Of a DNA stretch of 41,324 nt, positions 32,373-41,004 are shown one piece after another. The position numbers and the translations under genes are program-made. Within the stretch, counting starts at the first letter, position 1; each line of letters opens with the position of its first letter. The stretch comes from [Clostridium] symbiosum (lineage in GTDB: Bacteria; Bacillota; Clostridia; Lachnospirales; Lachnospiraceae). The stretch lies in contig JAETSN010000036.1 in NCBI GenBank assembly GCA_021769625.1, positions 1 to 41,324 on the forward strand, written 5' to 3'. The notes below the pieces were generated by a model. It did not search any database. It had not been told where the DNA came from and was given only the letters and a program-made list of their open reading frames with translations.

Positions 32373-32468
32373 ATGCTTCCCTACGCCGGTATTATCCGGT
32401 TCAGGTGATAAGGGTCAGGCAGTGTGCAACCGCACAAAAGCCAGTCTCAGCATTCGCTCCCCTAGCAA
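32373..32468 (-). ncRNA. TPP riboswitch (THI element)
   Basis: The minus-strand leader of thiT has the conserved TPP aptamer parts in order: GGGGAGC, GCTGAGA, then ACCCTTATCACCTGAACCGG, then GGATAATACCGGCGTAGGGA. These fit the THI box consensus closely. It controls thiT, so thiamine uptake is on when TPP is low. The upstream stretch 32469-32597 contains a 14-bp palindrome (TTATAC-CA-GTATAA, 32544-32557) and no gene. Confidence 0.96.
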
Positions 32469-32597
32469 GATTTATGATATGTATGATAGTGTAGAATCGA
32501 AAGTGCTGCCCGATATATCCTGCAGGGGCGAAACCTCCGAAACTTATACCAGTATAAAAGAAGCGGGAGGGAATGTCAATGATCATATTGTTTTTTG

Positions 32598-32625
32598 TTG
32601 CTATTCGGAAAAAATGTGATATACT
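32598..32625 (+). promoter_or_regulatory. Promoter of the small Cys-rich protein gene
   Basis: TTGCTA (32598-32603), 16-bp spacer, TATACT (32620-32625), preceded by TGA to give an extended -10 box (TGnTATACT). Confidence 0.6.
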
Positions 32626-32704
32626 TTGAATACCTGTTTTTCGAAAACTGCGAAAGACAAAATGACAACTGCGGTCACAAAAAGAAACCGGAGGATATGT
32701 TCCG

Positions 32705-33019
32705 ATGAAAAATTCCCATCGTTTTTTTGAGAACAGAGAATGCAAGTACTTTCCCTGCCACGGGGGGACAGGTGAGTTTAACTGCCTGTTTTGCTACTGC
32801 CCGTTGTATATGGAAAAAAACTGTCCGGGAAATCCCGGCTATCTGGAAAAAAACGGTAAAATGATAAAGGACTGCACGAACTGCACGTTTCCGCATCGCC
32901 CGGAAAATTATGACAAGGTGATATCTCTGCTTTCGCGCTTTATTTCCGCGGGCAGCGAGCCAGGCAGCTGTCCGCAGACATTTGGCGAGTGTCAGAAGGA
33001 TAAATATCCAGCCTCCTGA
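32705..33019 (+). CDS. Cysteine-rich small domain protein (PF04071-like)
   Basis: The 104-residue protein starts MKNSHRFFENRECKYFPCHG, and has NCLFCYCPLY, NCPGN, CTNCTFPH and CPQTFGEC. This pattern (FFxNxxCxYFPCH plus paired cysteines) is that of the Cys-rich small domain family, likely a metal- or Fe-S-binding protein sometimes found beside or fused to cobalamin-synthesis genes. No cobalamin genes are near here. GGAGG lies 10 bp before the ATG. No signal peptide. Function unknown. Confidence 0.8.
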   Translation: MKNSHRFFENRECKYFPCHGGTGEFNCLFCYCPLYMEKNCPGNPGYLEKNGKMIKDCTNCTFPHRPENYDKVISLLSRFISAGSEPGSCPQTFGECQKDKYPAS

Positions 33020-33109
33020 GCGTTTTTGGATTGATGCCCCGTTGCCTGCGGCGAGGAATTTGATATAGATGCCATCGGACAGCACAGCGGCCGGAAGAAA
33101 AATCAGATT

Positions 33110-33171
33110 TTGCAAAACAGCGGCTGTTATGTTAAACTGTGCATATGATATATATCTCTGGCAGAGATATA
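33110..33171 (+). promoter_or_regulatory. Promoter and leader palindrome of the CPBP protease gene
   Basis: TTGCAA (33110-33115), 17 bp, TAAACT (33133-33138). Just after the expected start lies a perfect palindrome, TATATCTCT-GGC-AGAGATATA (33151-33171), ending at the AGGAAGG ribosome binding site. It could be an operator or an mRNA hairpin affecting translation. Confidence 0.55.
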
Positions 33172-33188
33172 GGAAGGACTGACAGAAA

Positions 33189-34031
33189 ATGCGACGTGGA
33201 ATGCCTGCGCTTTGGGGGCTGATAAAGCCGCTTATCGTTTATTATGTGGGATATTATGTGATACGCATGATCGTGGGGACACTGCTCCTCGGCGGCGGAA
33301 TGGCTTTTTTGATGGAGGACGGCAGCAGTATCGTAAACGGAATCGCGATGCTGGGCGGCTGCGCGGTGCTGTTCCCGATGATAGAGGAGGAGCGGGAGGA
33401 ACAGGGAAAAGAAAGGAAGAGGCGTGGAGAAACCGAAATACAGGGGAGGAAGCCCGGCTTGCGGCAGACGGCCTGGAGATATCCTGCGCTGCTTGTCTTT
33501 TCCGTGGCATCTGTTGTGTTTTTTAATACATTGATGAGCCTTTCGGGGCTGGCAGAGCAGTCGGGGGCGTATCAGGAAACGGCACAGCGGCAGTATGCGG
33601 TTTCTCTCGGAATGGGGCTGCTCCTCTATGCGGGCATATCTGCGCTTGTGGAGGAGGTAGTGTTCCGGTTTTTGTTATATAACAGGCTGAGGCGTTCCTG
33701 CGGGCGGGTAGCGTTCGGGGTCGTGGCATCCGCCTTCCTGTTCGGTGTGTATCACGGGAATATCGTGCAGGGGGTGTATGCGTTTGTGCTCGGCGTGCTG
33801 ATAGCCTGCGCCTATGTTTATTTTGACAATTTCTTTGCGCCGGTGCTGTTTCACGGTGTGGGAAATGCGGTTATTTTTCTCAGCAATGAGATACCGGAGA
33901 TGTATGATATTGTCTTTTCGCCGGTTATGTTCTGGGTCTTCGGACTGATCACGGCGGCGGGTTGCCTGTACTTTGCGTCTGTGCAGGGGCAGATCAGGGG
34001 AAAGAGAGCTGTTCAGGGGGACGGACAGTGA
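33189..34031 (+). CDS. CPBP-family intramembrane metalloprotease
   Basis: The 280-residue protein has about seven membrane segments and the CPBP/Abi signature: EE in LVEEVVFRFLLYNRLRR (catalytic glutamates with trailing Arg), then FGVYHGNIVQGVYAF and LFHGVGNAVIF supplying the metal-binding His residues. Bacterial members are linked to prenyl-protein-like processing, bacteriocin self-immunity or membrane stress, and their substrates are usually unknown. A basic cytoplasmic loop lies at about 63-93. AGGAAGG precedes the ATG. It is transcribed from its own promoter and ends about 47 bp before the gltB promoter. Confidence 0.88.
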   Translation: MRRGMPALWGLIKPLIVYYVGYYVIRMIVGTLLLGGGMAFLMEDGSSIVNGIAMLGGCAVLFPMIEEEREEQGKERKRRGETEIQGRKPGLRQTAWRYPALLVFSVASVVFFNTLMSLSGLAEQSGAYQETAQRQYAVSLGMGLLLYAGISALVEEVVFRFLLYNRLRRSCGRVAFGVVASAFLFGVYHGNIVQGVYAFVLGVLIACAYVYFDNFFAPVLFHGVGNAVIFLSNEIPEMYDIVFSPVMFWVFGLITAAGCLYFASVQGQIRGKRAVQGDGQ

Positions 34032-34077
34032 AAGAGAACAACTGAAGAGCTGTTGGAAATGTATTGACTTTTTACTC

Positions 34078-34106
34078 TTTACAAATAAAAAGTTTTGTTG
34101 TATAGT
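34078..34106 (+). promoter_or_regulatory. gltB promoter
   Basis: TTTACA (34078-34083), 17-bp spacer, TATAGT (34101-34106), predicting a start at about 34113. The transcript would begin at the very base of the terminator-like hairpin that follows. Confidence 0.75.
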
Positions 34107-34114
34107 GGTACTCG

Positions 34115-34159
34115 AAAGTCGCAAAGGAGCGGTAAAAGCTTACTTTGCGACTTTTTTTA
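34115..34159 (+). terminator. Terminator-like hairpin at the 5' end of the gltB leader (attenuator candidate)
   Basis: AAAGTCGCAAAG (34115-34126) pairs perfectly over 12 bp with CTTTGCGACTTT (34143-34154), followed by TTTTATTTT. The loop of 16 nt can form a small inner stem (AGC/GCT). It lies between the gltB promoter and its ribosome binding site, so most transcripts should stop after about 50 nt unless something prevents it. Confidence 0.8.
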
Positions 34160-34181
34160 TTTTGGAATGGAGAAAAGGGAT

Positions 34182-37100
34182 ATGTTTGATGCAAAGATGA
34201 CGGTGCAGCGGGCGCCGCTTTACAGGACGGAATTTGAACATGACAACTGCGGGATCGGGGCCTGCGTCAATATCAAGGGAGTAAAGAGCAGGGATACGGT
34301 GGAGAATGCCCTGAAGATCGTGGAGAATTTAGAGCACAGGGCAGGGAAGGATGCGGAAGGAAAGACCGGGGACGGCGTCGGCATCCTGACACAGGTGCCC
34401 CATCGTTTCATGCGGAAAGTGACAAAGCCTCTGGGGATCCAGATCGGCGGGGAGCGGGAGTACGGCGTGGGCATGTTCTTCTTCCCGCAGGATGAGCTGC
34501 AGTGCAATCAGGCAAAGAAGATGTTTGAGATCATTGTGGAGAAAGAGGGCTTGGAATTTTTGGGCTGGCGCGAGGTTGCCACCTTCCCGGAGGTGCTGGG
34601 GAAAAAGGCGGTGGAGTGCATGCCGCATATCATGCAGGCGTTTGTGAAAAAACCTTTCGATGTGGAGAAGGGGCTTGCTTTTGACAGAAAGCTCTATATT
34701 GTCAGGCGGATTTTTGAGCAGTCCACGGATGTGACCTATGTGGTCTCCTTATCCAGCAGAACCATCGTCTATAAGGGGATGTTTCTTGTGGGGCAGCTCC
34801 GCACGTTTTTCGCGGATCTGCAGGATAAGGATTATGAATCTGCGATCGCCATCGTGCATTCGAGATTTTCCACTAACACAAACCCTTCCTGGGAGAGGGC
34901 GCATCCGAACCGTTTTATCGTACACAACGGGGAGATCAACACGATCCGGGGCAACGCGGATAAGATGCTGGCGCGGGAGGAGAACATGGAGTCGGAGCAT
35001 CTGAAGGATCAGCTCGGCAAGGTGCTGCCGGTCATCAATGCCTCCGGTTCGGATTCCGCGATGTTGGACAATACGCTGGAATTTCTGGTGATGAGCGGGA
35101 TGGATCTGCCGCTGGCGGTGATGATCACGATCCCCGAGCCCTGGGCGAACAACAGGACCATGAGCCAGAAAAAGCGGGATTTTTACCAGTATTACGCGAC
35201 TATGATGGAGCCCTGGGACGGTCCGGCTTCCATCGTGTTTTCCGACGGCGATGTGATGGGGGCGGTGCTGGACCGGAACGGCCTTCGTCCTTCGCGCTAT
35301 CTGATCACAAAAAATGATACGCTGATCCTGGCGTCGGAAGTGGGGGTGCTGGATATAGAGCCCTCAAAGATCCTGGTGAAGGAGCGGCTTCATCCGGGAA
35401 AGATGCTGTTAGTGGATACGGTGGCGGGCAGAGTCATCGGGGACGATGAGATCAAGGAGCATTACGCCTCCAGAGAGCCCTACGGGGAGTGGCTCGATTC
35501 CCATCTTGTGACGCTGCAGGAGCTGAAGATCCCGAACCAGAGGGTGCCGGAGTTTTCTGAGACCGAGAGACAGAAGATGCAGAAGGCTTTCGGCTATACC
35601 TACGAGGAGCTGAAAAACAGCATTCTGCCGATGGCGAAGAACGGCGCGGAGGCGACGGCGGCAATGGGGATCGATACGCCCCTGCCGGTGCTCTCCACAG
35701 CGCATCATCCGCTGTTCGATTCCTTTAAACAGCTCTTTGCGCAGGTGACAAATCCGCCCATCGACGCGATCCGCGAGGAGATCGTGACTTCCACCACAGT
35801 CTATATTGGCAAGGACGGCAACCTGCTGGAGGAGAAGCCGGAGAACTGCACGGTGCTGAAAGTGCGGAATCCGATCCTCACCAACACAGACATTTTGAAG
35901 ATCAAGAACATGAACCATGAGGGCTTTCAGGTGGGCGTGGTGCCGATCATTTATTATAAGAATACCAGTTTGGAGAAGGCGGTGAACAGGCTCTTTGTGG
36001 AGGCTGACCGGGAGTTCCGCAAAGGGGTGAACATCCTGATCCTATCGGATCGGGGCGTGGATGAAAACCATGTGGCGATCCCCTCCCTGCTGGCGGTGTC
36101 GGCGCTCAATCAGCATCTGGTGGAGACGAAAAAGCGCACCAGCGTGGCGGTGATCTTAGAGTCCGCGGAGCCCAGGGAAGTGCATCATTTTGCGACCCTG
36201 TTAGGGTTTGGCGCCTGTGCGGTGAATCCCTATCTGGCGCAGGAGAGCGTGAAGGAGCTGATCGAGAACCATATGCTGGATAAGGATTATTATGCGGCGG
36301 TGGATGATTACAACGACGCGGTGCTGCACGGCATCGTGAAGATCGCTTCCAAGATGGGCATCTCCACGATCCAGTCCTACGAGGGTTCCAAGATTTTTGA
36401 GGCGATCGGAATTGACAGAAGTGTCATTGATACTTATTTTACGGGGACGGTCTGCCGTGTGGGCGGCATCACGTTAAAGGATATCGAGAAAGAGGTAGAT
36501 ACGCTGCACTCGATGGCGTTCGATCCGCTGGGGCTGGAGAACGATCTGTCTTTAGATAATCCGGGGCATCACCAGATGCGCAGCGGCGCGGAGGAACATC
36601 TGTACAATCCGGCGACGATCCATACGCTGCAGGAGGCGACGAGACGGGGCGACTATCAGTTGTTCAAGCAGTACACGGCGATGGTGGACAATGAGGAGTC
36701 GGTGCGGAACCTCCGGGGGCTGATGGACTTTCACTATGCGAAAAAGCCGGTGCCGATGGAGGAAGTGGAGAGCGTGGAAAAGATTGTCACAAGGTTTAAG
36801 ACCGGCGCCATGTCCTACGGTTCCATCTCCAAGGAGGCGCATGAGACGCTGGCGGTGGCGATGAACCATCTGCACGGGAAATCCAACACCGGCGAGGGCG
36901 GCGAGGACGAGGAGCGGCTTTCGACCTGCGGCAGCAGCGAGGATAAATGTTCGGCCATCAAGCAGGTGGCGTCAGGGCGCTTCGGCGTGACCAGCCGTTA
37001 CCTGATCAGCGCGCAGGAGATCCAGATCAAGATGGCGCAGGGCGCAAAGCCCGGCGAGGGCGGGCACCTGCCGGGGAGCAAGGTGTACCCCTGGATCGCG

Positions 37101-38732
37101 AAGACCAGACATTCCACGCCCGGCGTGAGCCTGATCTCGCCGCCGCCCCATCATGATATTTATTCGATCGAGGATCTGGCGCAGTTGATCTATGATCTGA
37201 AAAATGCCAACAGGCAGGCGCGGATCTCGGTAAAGCTTGTCTCCGAGGCGGGCGTGGGCACCGTGGCTGCCGGTGTGGCGAAGGCGGGCGCGCAGGTGAT
37301 CCTGGTGTCGGGCTATGACGGCGGCACCGGCGCGGCGCCGAGAACTTCCATCCACAATGCAGGGCTGCCCTGGGAGCTGGGGCTGGCGGAGACCCACCAG
37401 ACGCTGATTCAGAACGGCTTGAGGAACAAGGTGCGGATCGAGACCGACGGGAAACTGATGAGCGGCAGGGATGTGGCGATCGCGGCGATCCTCGGGGCGG
37501 AGGAGTTCGGTTTCGCGACGGCGCCCCTTGTGACAATGGGCTGCGTGATGATGCGGGTCTGCAATCTGGACACCTGTCCTGTGGGCGTGGCGACCCAGAA
37601 TCCGGAGCTGAGAAAGAGATTCCGCGGCAAACCGGAGTATGTGGAAAACTTTATGAAATTTATTGCGCAGGAATTGCGGGAATATATGGCAAAGCTGGGC
37701 GTGCGCACCGTGGATGAGCTGGTGGGGCACACGGAGCTTTTGAAAGTGCGGGAAAATCTGCCGGAGCGGCTTATGCAGGTGGATCTGAGCCTGATCCTGA
37801 AAAATCCTTATGAGAAATCCGGCGGGAAGTGTATTTTTGATCCGAGGCAGGTTTATGATTTTAAGCTGGAGAAAACGCTGGATGTGAAAGTGCTGCTGGC
37901 AAAGCTGGGGAAGGCGCTGGAGAGCGGGGAGAAGGGTTCTCTGGAGCTTGCGGTCTCCAACACGGACCGGGCTTTCGGCACGATCTTCGGTTCGGAGATC
38001 ACGAGAAAATACGGCGAGGGGCTGGCGGAAGATACGTTCCGGGTTTTGTGCCACGGCGCAGGCGGGCAGAGCTTCGGCGCGTTTATCCCGAAGGGGCTGA
38101 CGCTGGAGCTGGAAGGGGATTCCAACGATTACTTTGGCAAGGGGCTTTCCGGCGGGAAGCTGATCGTCTATCCGCCGAAGGACTCTACCTTCAAGCAGGA
38201 TGAAAATATCATCATCGGCAATGTGGCGCTGTACGGGGCGACTTCCGGCAAGGCTTATATAGGCGGCGTGGCGGGGGAGCGTTTCTGTGTCAGAAATTCC
38301 GGCGCTCTGGCGGTGGTGGAAGGCGTGGGCGACCACGGCTGTGAGTATATGACCGGCGGGCGCGTCGTGATCATCGGCAAGGTGGGCAAGAACTTTGCGG
38401 CAGGCATGAGCGGCGGCGTGGCTTACGTGCTGGACGACGACAACGATCTGTATACCAAGATCAACAAGGCGATGGTCTCTTCCTATGAGGTGACTTCCAA
38501 ATATGACGTGATCGAGCTGAAAGAACTGATCAGGGAGCATGTGGCTCTGACCGGATCGGTCAAGGGGAAGGAGATACTGGACCATTTTGCGGAGTATCTG
38601 ACAAAGTTTAAGAAGATCATTCCGCATGATTATGAGAAGATCCAGAAGATGATCGTGCAGATGGAGGAGAAAGGGCTTTCGGCGGAGCAGGCGCAGATTG
38701 AGGCGTTCTATGCGAGCAGGAGTCAGGGGTAG
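34182..38732 (+). CDS. gltB: Glutamate synthase, large subunit
   Basis: This 1516-residue enzyme makes glutamate from glutamine and 2-oxoglutarate with the GltD subunit. The mature N-terminal nucleophile is C23 in EHDNCGIGAC, preceded by a 22-residue propeptide that is normally removed. The glutaminase domain spans about 23-420. A central domain follows, then an FMN-binding synthase barrel (PGEGGHLPGSKVYPWIAKTR) with the 3Fe-4S cysteines C1121, C1127 and C1132 in CVMMRVCNLDTCPVG. A C-terminal GxGxG beta-helix completes it. ATG 34182 has AAAGGG/GGAG upstream and gives a propeptide of normal size; an ORF extension to 34095 would include the promoter and attenuator. Confidence 0.97.
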   Translation: MFDAKMTVQRAPLYRTEFEHDNCGIGACVNIKGVKSRDTVENALKIVENLEHRAGKDAEGKTGDGVGILTQVPHRFMRKVTKPLGIQIGGEREYGVGMFFFPQDELQCNQAKKMFEIIVEKEGLEFLGWREVATFPEVLGKKAVECMPHIMQAFVKKPFDVEKGLAFDRKLYIVRRIFEQSTDVTYVVSLSSRTIVYKGMFLVGQLRTFFADLQDKDYESAIAIVHSRFSTNTNPSWERAHPNRFIVHNGEINTIRGNADKMLAREENMESEHLKDQLGKVLPVINASGSDSAMLDNTLEFLVMSGMDLPLAVMITIPEPWANNRTMSQKKRDFYQYYATMMEPWDGPASIVFSDGDVMGAVLDRNGLRPSRYLITKNDTLILASEVGVLDIEPSKILVKERLHPGKMLLVDTVAGRVIGDDEIKEHYASREPYGEWLDSHLVTLQELKIPNQRVPEFSETERQKMQKAFGYTYEELKNSILPMAKNGAEATAAMGIDTPLPVLSTAHHPLFDSFKQLFAQVTNPPIDAIREEIVTSTTVYIGKDGNLLEEKPENCTVLKVRNPILTNTDILKIKNMNHEGFQVGVVPIIYYKNTSLEKAVNRLFVEADREFRKGVNILILSDRGVDENHVAIPSLLAVSALNQHLVETKKRTSVAVILESAEPREVHHFATLLGFGACAVNPYLAQESVKELIENHMLDKDYYAAVDDYNDAVLHGIVKIASKMGISTIQSYEGSKIFEAIGIDRSVIDTYFTGTVCRVGGITLKDIEKEVDTLHSMAFDPLGLENDLSLDNPGHHQMRSGAEEHLYNPATIHTLQEATRRGDYQLFKQYTAMVDNEESVRNLRGLMDFHYAKKPVPMEEVESVEKIVTRFKTGAMSYGSISKEAHETLAVAMNHLHGKSNTGEGGEDEERLSTCGSSEDKCSAIKQVASGRFGVTSRYLISAQEIQIKMAQGAKPGEGGHLPGSKVYPWIAKTRHSTPGVSLISPPPHHDIYSIEDLAQLIYDLKNANRQARISVKLVSEAGVGTVAAGVAKAGAQVILVSGYDGGTGAAPRTSIHNAGLPWELGLAETHQTLIQNGLRNKVRIETDGKLMSGRDVAIAAILGAEEFGFATAPLVTMGCVMMRVCNLDTCPVGVATQNPELRKRFRGKPEYVENFMKFIAQELREYMAKLGVRTVDELVGHTELLKVRENLPERLMQVDLSLILKNPYEKSGGKCIFDPRQVYDFKLEKTLDVKVLLAKLGKALESGEKGSLELAVSNTDRAFGTIFGSEITRKYGEGLAEDTFRVLCHGAGGQSFGAFIPKGLTLELEGDSNDYFGKGLSGGKLIVYPPKDSTFKQDENIIIGNVALYGATSGKAYIGGVAGERFCVRNSGALAVVEGVGDHGCEYMTGGRVVIIGKVGKNFAAGMSGGVAYVLDDDNDLYTKINKAMVSSYEVTSKYDVIELKELIREHVALTGSVKGKEILDHFAEYLTKFKKIIPHDYEKIQKMIVQMEEKGLSAEQAQIEAFYASRSQG

Positions 38733-38744
38733 TTGACGGCGGAC

Positions 38745-38960
38745 GCTGGTAAGAACATAAAATACTTCGTCGCCACGCTCGCGCCGGCTCTGTTCTTCTA
38801 GAGCCTGTGAAACAGCGCAGCGGACACATAAGGCGCTAAAGGACATGTGTAATTTTGCTTTTTAAATTTCACATTGGCCTAAGTGCCGGCGTTTTTCAAA
38901 GGGCTCCTTAAGTATTTTATGTTCTTACCAGCTAACTGAGGTGTCAGCTAAATGACATTG
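38745..38960 (+). repeat. Dispersed inverted-repeat element, copy B
   Basis: A perfect 23-bp inverted repeat joins 38745-38767 (GCTGGTAAGAACATAAAATA plus CTT) with 38910-38932. The right two-thirds matches copy A at 1-128, including about 28 bp beyond the right arm (CTGAGGTG to AAATGACATTG). Copy B carries about 90 extra bases next to the left arm (about 38768-38860) with a small GGCTCT/AGAGCC hairpin. It starts 13 bp after the gltB stop and separates gltB from gltD. Confidence 0.85.
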
Positions 38961-39090
38961 GGCACTAAACCAATCGGATTTTTGCTTGAAAAATAGCCGA
39001 ACCGAAGGTGAAGTTATTTGCTATTTCTCGATTTTTGGAAGAAAATGGAGAAAGTTTCCGCATAGAAGAGGATGGATAGGAGAAAGAGAG

Positions 39091-40584
39091 ATGGGAAAAC
39101 CAACCGGATTTTTAGAATATAGCAGAGAGACGGCAAAAGCGCAGGAGCCGAAGAGCCGGATCAGGCATTTTGATGAGTTTCATGAGCATTTGCCGATGGA
39201 GAGGCAGCGGCTGCAGGGGGCGCGGTGTATGGACTGCGGCGTGCCTTTCTGTCAGTCTGGGATGACGCTGGCGGGGATGACCAGCGGGTGTCCGCTGCAC
39301 AATCTTGTGCCGGAGTGGAATGAACTGGTGTATATGGGAAACTGGCAGGAGGCTTATAACAGGCTGCATAAGACGAACAATTTCCCGGAGTTTACATCGA
39401 GGGTGTGCCCCGCGCTGTGCGAGAAGGCATGTACCTGTTCTCTGAACGGGGAGGCGGTTTCCACAAGGGAAAATGAGTATGCGATCATAGAGAACGCCTA
39501 TCAGAAGGGGTATGCGGCGGCAAAACCGCCGAAAGTGCGGACCGGGAAAAAGGTGGCTGTGGTGGGCTCCGGGCCTTCCGGGCTTGCGGTGGCGGATCAG
39601 CTCAACAGGCGAGGGCATCTTGTGACTGTGTTCGAGCGGTCTGACAGGATCGGCGGGCTTCTGATGTACGGCATTCCGAATATGAAGCTGGAGAAGCACA
39701 TTATTGACAGAAAAGTGAAGATTATGGAGGAGGAGGGCATCGCCTTTGTGACTGGTGTGGATGTGGGAAAGGATAAGAAGGCGAAAGAACTTTTACAGGA
39801 GTTTGACAGGGTGGTGCTCGCCTGCGGTTCTTCCAATCCCCGGGATCTGGCTGCGCCGGGCAGAGACGCGAAAGGAATCTATTTCGCGGTGGATTTTCTG
39901 GCAAGAAATACAAAAAGCCTTTTGGACAGTGATTTTTCGGATAAGAAGTATGTGGATGTAAAAGGAAAGAACGTGGTGATCGTGGGCGGCGGCGATACCG
40001 GAAACGACTGTGTGGGAACCTGTATCCGCCATGGCTGCAAGTCCGTGACACAGATCGAGGTGATGCCGAAGGCGCCGGAGGAACGGGCGGAGAATAATCC
40101 CTGGCCGGAATGGCCGAAGGTATGTAAGACAGATTACGGCCAGGAGGAGGCGATCGCGGTATTCGGAAAAGACCCAAGAATTTATGAGACCACCGTGAAA
40201 GAGTTTTTGAAAGACAAAGAGGGAAATCTGAAGGCGGTGAAGACTGTGAAGGTCGGATTCCAGAAAGAGGAAAAGAGCGGCCGCATGGTGATGGCGGAGA
40301 TTGACGGGAGTGAAAAGGAGCTGCCCTGCGAGGTACTGATCATTGCGGCGGGATTTCTGGGAAGTGAAAAGTATGTCACGGACGCATTTCAGGTGGAGGT
40401 GGACGACAGGAGCAATGTGAAGACGGAAGGGAACGGATTTATGACTTCCGCGGACAGAGTATTTACTGCCGGAGATATGCATACCGGCCAGTCGCTGGTC
40501 GTCAAGGCGATCCGTCAGGGGCGGGAGTGCGCGAGGGAAGTGGACTTAAGCCTGATGGGATATACGAATCTGGCGGTGCAGTAA
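39091..40584 (+). CDS. gltD: Glutamate synthase, small (NADPH) subunit
   Basis: The 497-residue subunit feeds electrons from NAD(P)H to GltB. N-terminal cysteines in ARCMDCGVPFCQSG and VCPALCEKACTC hold two Fe-S clusters. The FAD site is VAVVGSGPSGLAVADQL and the nucleotide site NVVIVGGGDTGNDCVGTC. The closing FTAGDMHTGQSLVVKAIRQG is typical of this family. GGAG lies 8 bp before ATG 39091; a longer ORF from 38986 has no such site. It should be co-expressed with gltB, although the 358-bp gap holds the inverted-repeat element and about 130 further bases with no clear promoter. Confidence 0.96.
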   Translation: MGKPTGFLEYSRETAKAQEPKSRIRHFDEFHEHLPMERQRLQGARCMDCGVPFCQSGMTLAGMTSGCPLHNLVPEWNELVYMGNWQEAYNRLHKTNNFPEFTSRVCPALCEKACTCSLNGEAVSTRENEYAIIENAYQKGYAAAKPPKVRTGKKVAVVGSGPSGLAVADQLNRRGHLVTVFERSDRIGGLLMYGIPNMKLEKHIIDRKVKIMEEEGIAFVTGVDVGKDKKAKELLQEFDRVVLACGSSNPRDLAAPGRDAKGIYFAVDFLARNTKSLLDSDFSDKKYVDVKGKNVVIVGGGDTGNDCVGTCIRHGCKSVTQIEVMPKAPEERAENNPWPEWPKVCKTDYGQEEAIAVFGKDPRIYETTVKEFLKDKEGNLKAVKTVKVGFQKEEKSGRMVMAEIDGSEKELPCEVLIIAAGFLGSEKYVTDAFQVEVDDRSNVKTEGNGFMTSADRVFTAGDMHTGQSLVVKAIRQGRECAREVDLSLMGYTNLAVQ

Positions 40585-40610
40585 AAGAAAAGCTGGATAA
40601 CGGTATAGTC

Positions 40611-40649
40611 GAAAGCTCTGGTAACTGTTTTGACAGTTTCAGGGCTTTC
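40611..40649 (+). terminator. Imperfect hairpin after gltD
   Basis: GAAAGCTCTGGTAACTGT (40611-40628) pairs, with a few mismatches, with ACAGTTTCAGGGCTTTC (40633-40649). No T run follows. It lies 27 bp after gltD, so it may end the operon or protect its 3' end. The remainder of the gap 40650-41004 holds the predicted promoter at 40733 and a 21-codon ORF at 40949-41014 of uncertain reality. Confidence 0.45.
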
Positions 40650-40732
40650 TGCAGTTCAAGGCGATAGGAAACTCAGTGTGTGATTTGCAGTTTTGATTTT
40701 ATACTTTATTTGATATATTTTATGGATTCCCC

Positions 40733-40761
40733 TTGTAAAAAGGAAGCGATTGTGATAGACT
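40733..40761 (+). promoter_or_regulatory. Possible promoter of the coiled-coil gene
   Basis: TTGTAA (40733-40738), 17-bp spacer, TAGACT (40756-40761) preceded by TGA (extended -10). It would give a leader of about 235 nt before ATG 41005. Confidence 0.45.
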
Positions 40762-41004
40762 GAAATCCAGGCAAAGAAACCCTTCTAAGATTCTTATTAT
40801 CTTAACAGAGCATTTCATGAGATGAAAGCTTTTGTATCTGAGCAGGTATTGTATCTGCGGACTCCTTGCTTTGTAACTGAATAACTGATTGGCAGGGGGA
40901 AGTAAATCGGGATAAATCTCTCTGTCTGACATGAAAGAGAGGTAATGTATGGAACAAAAAACGAAAACAATACAGACATTGAAAAACCGGAGGAGGGCGA
41001 TAAG

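Noticed and set aside
36972-38846. 624-codon open frame on the minus strand opposite gltB
   Set aside because: Rich in His, Arg and Leu as expected for the complement of a GC-rich gene; it lies wholly over conserved gltB domains and the inverted-repeat element.
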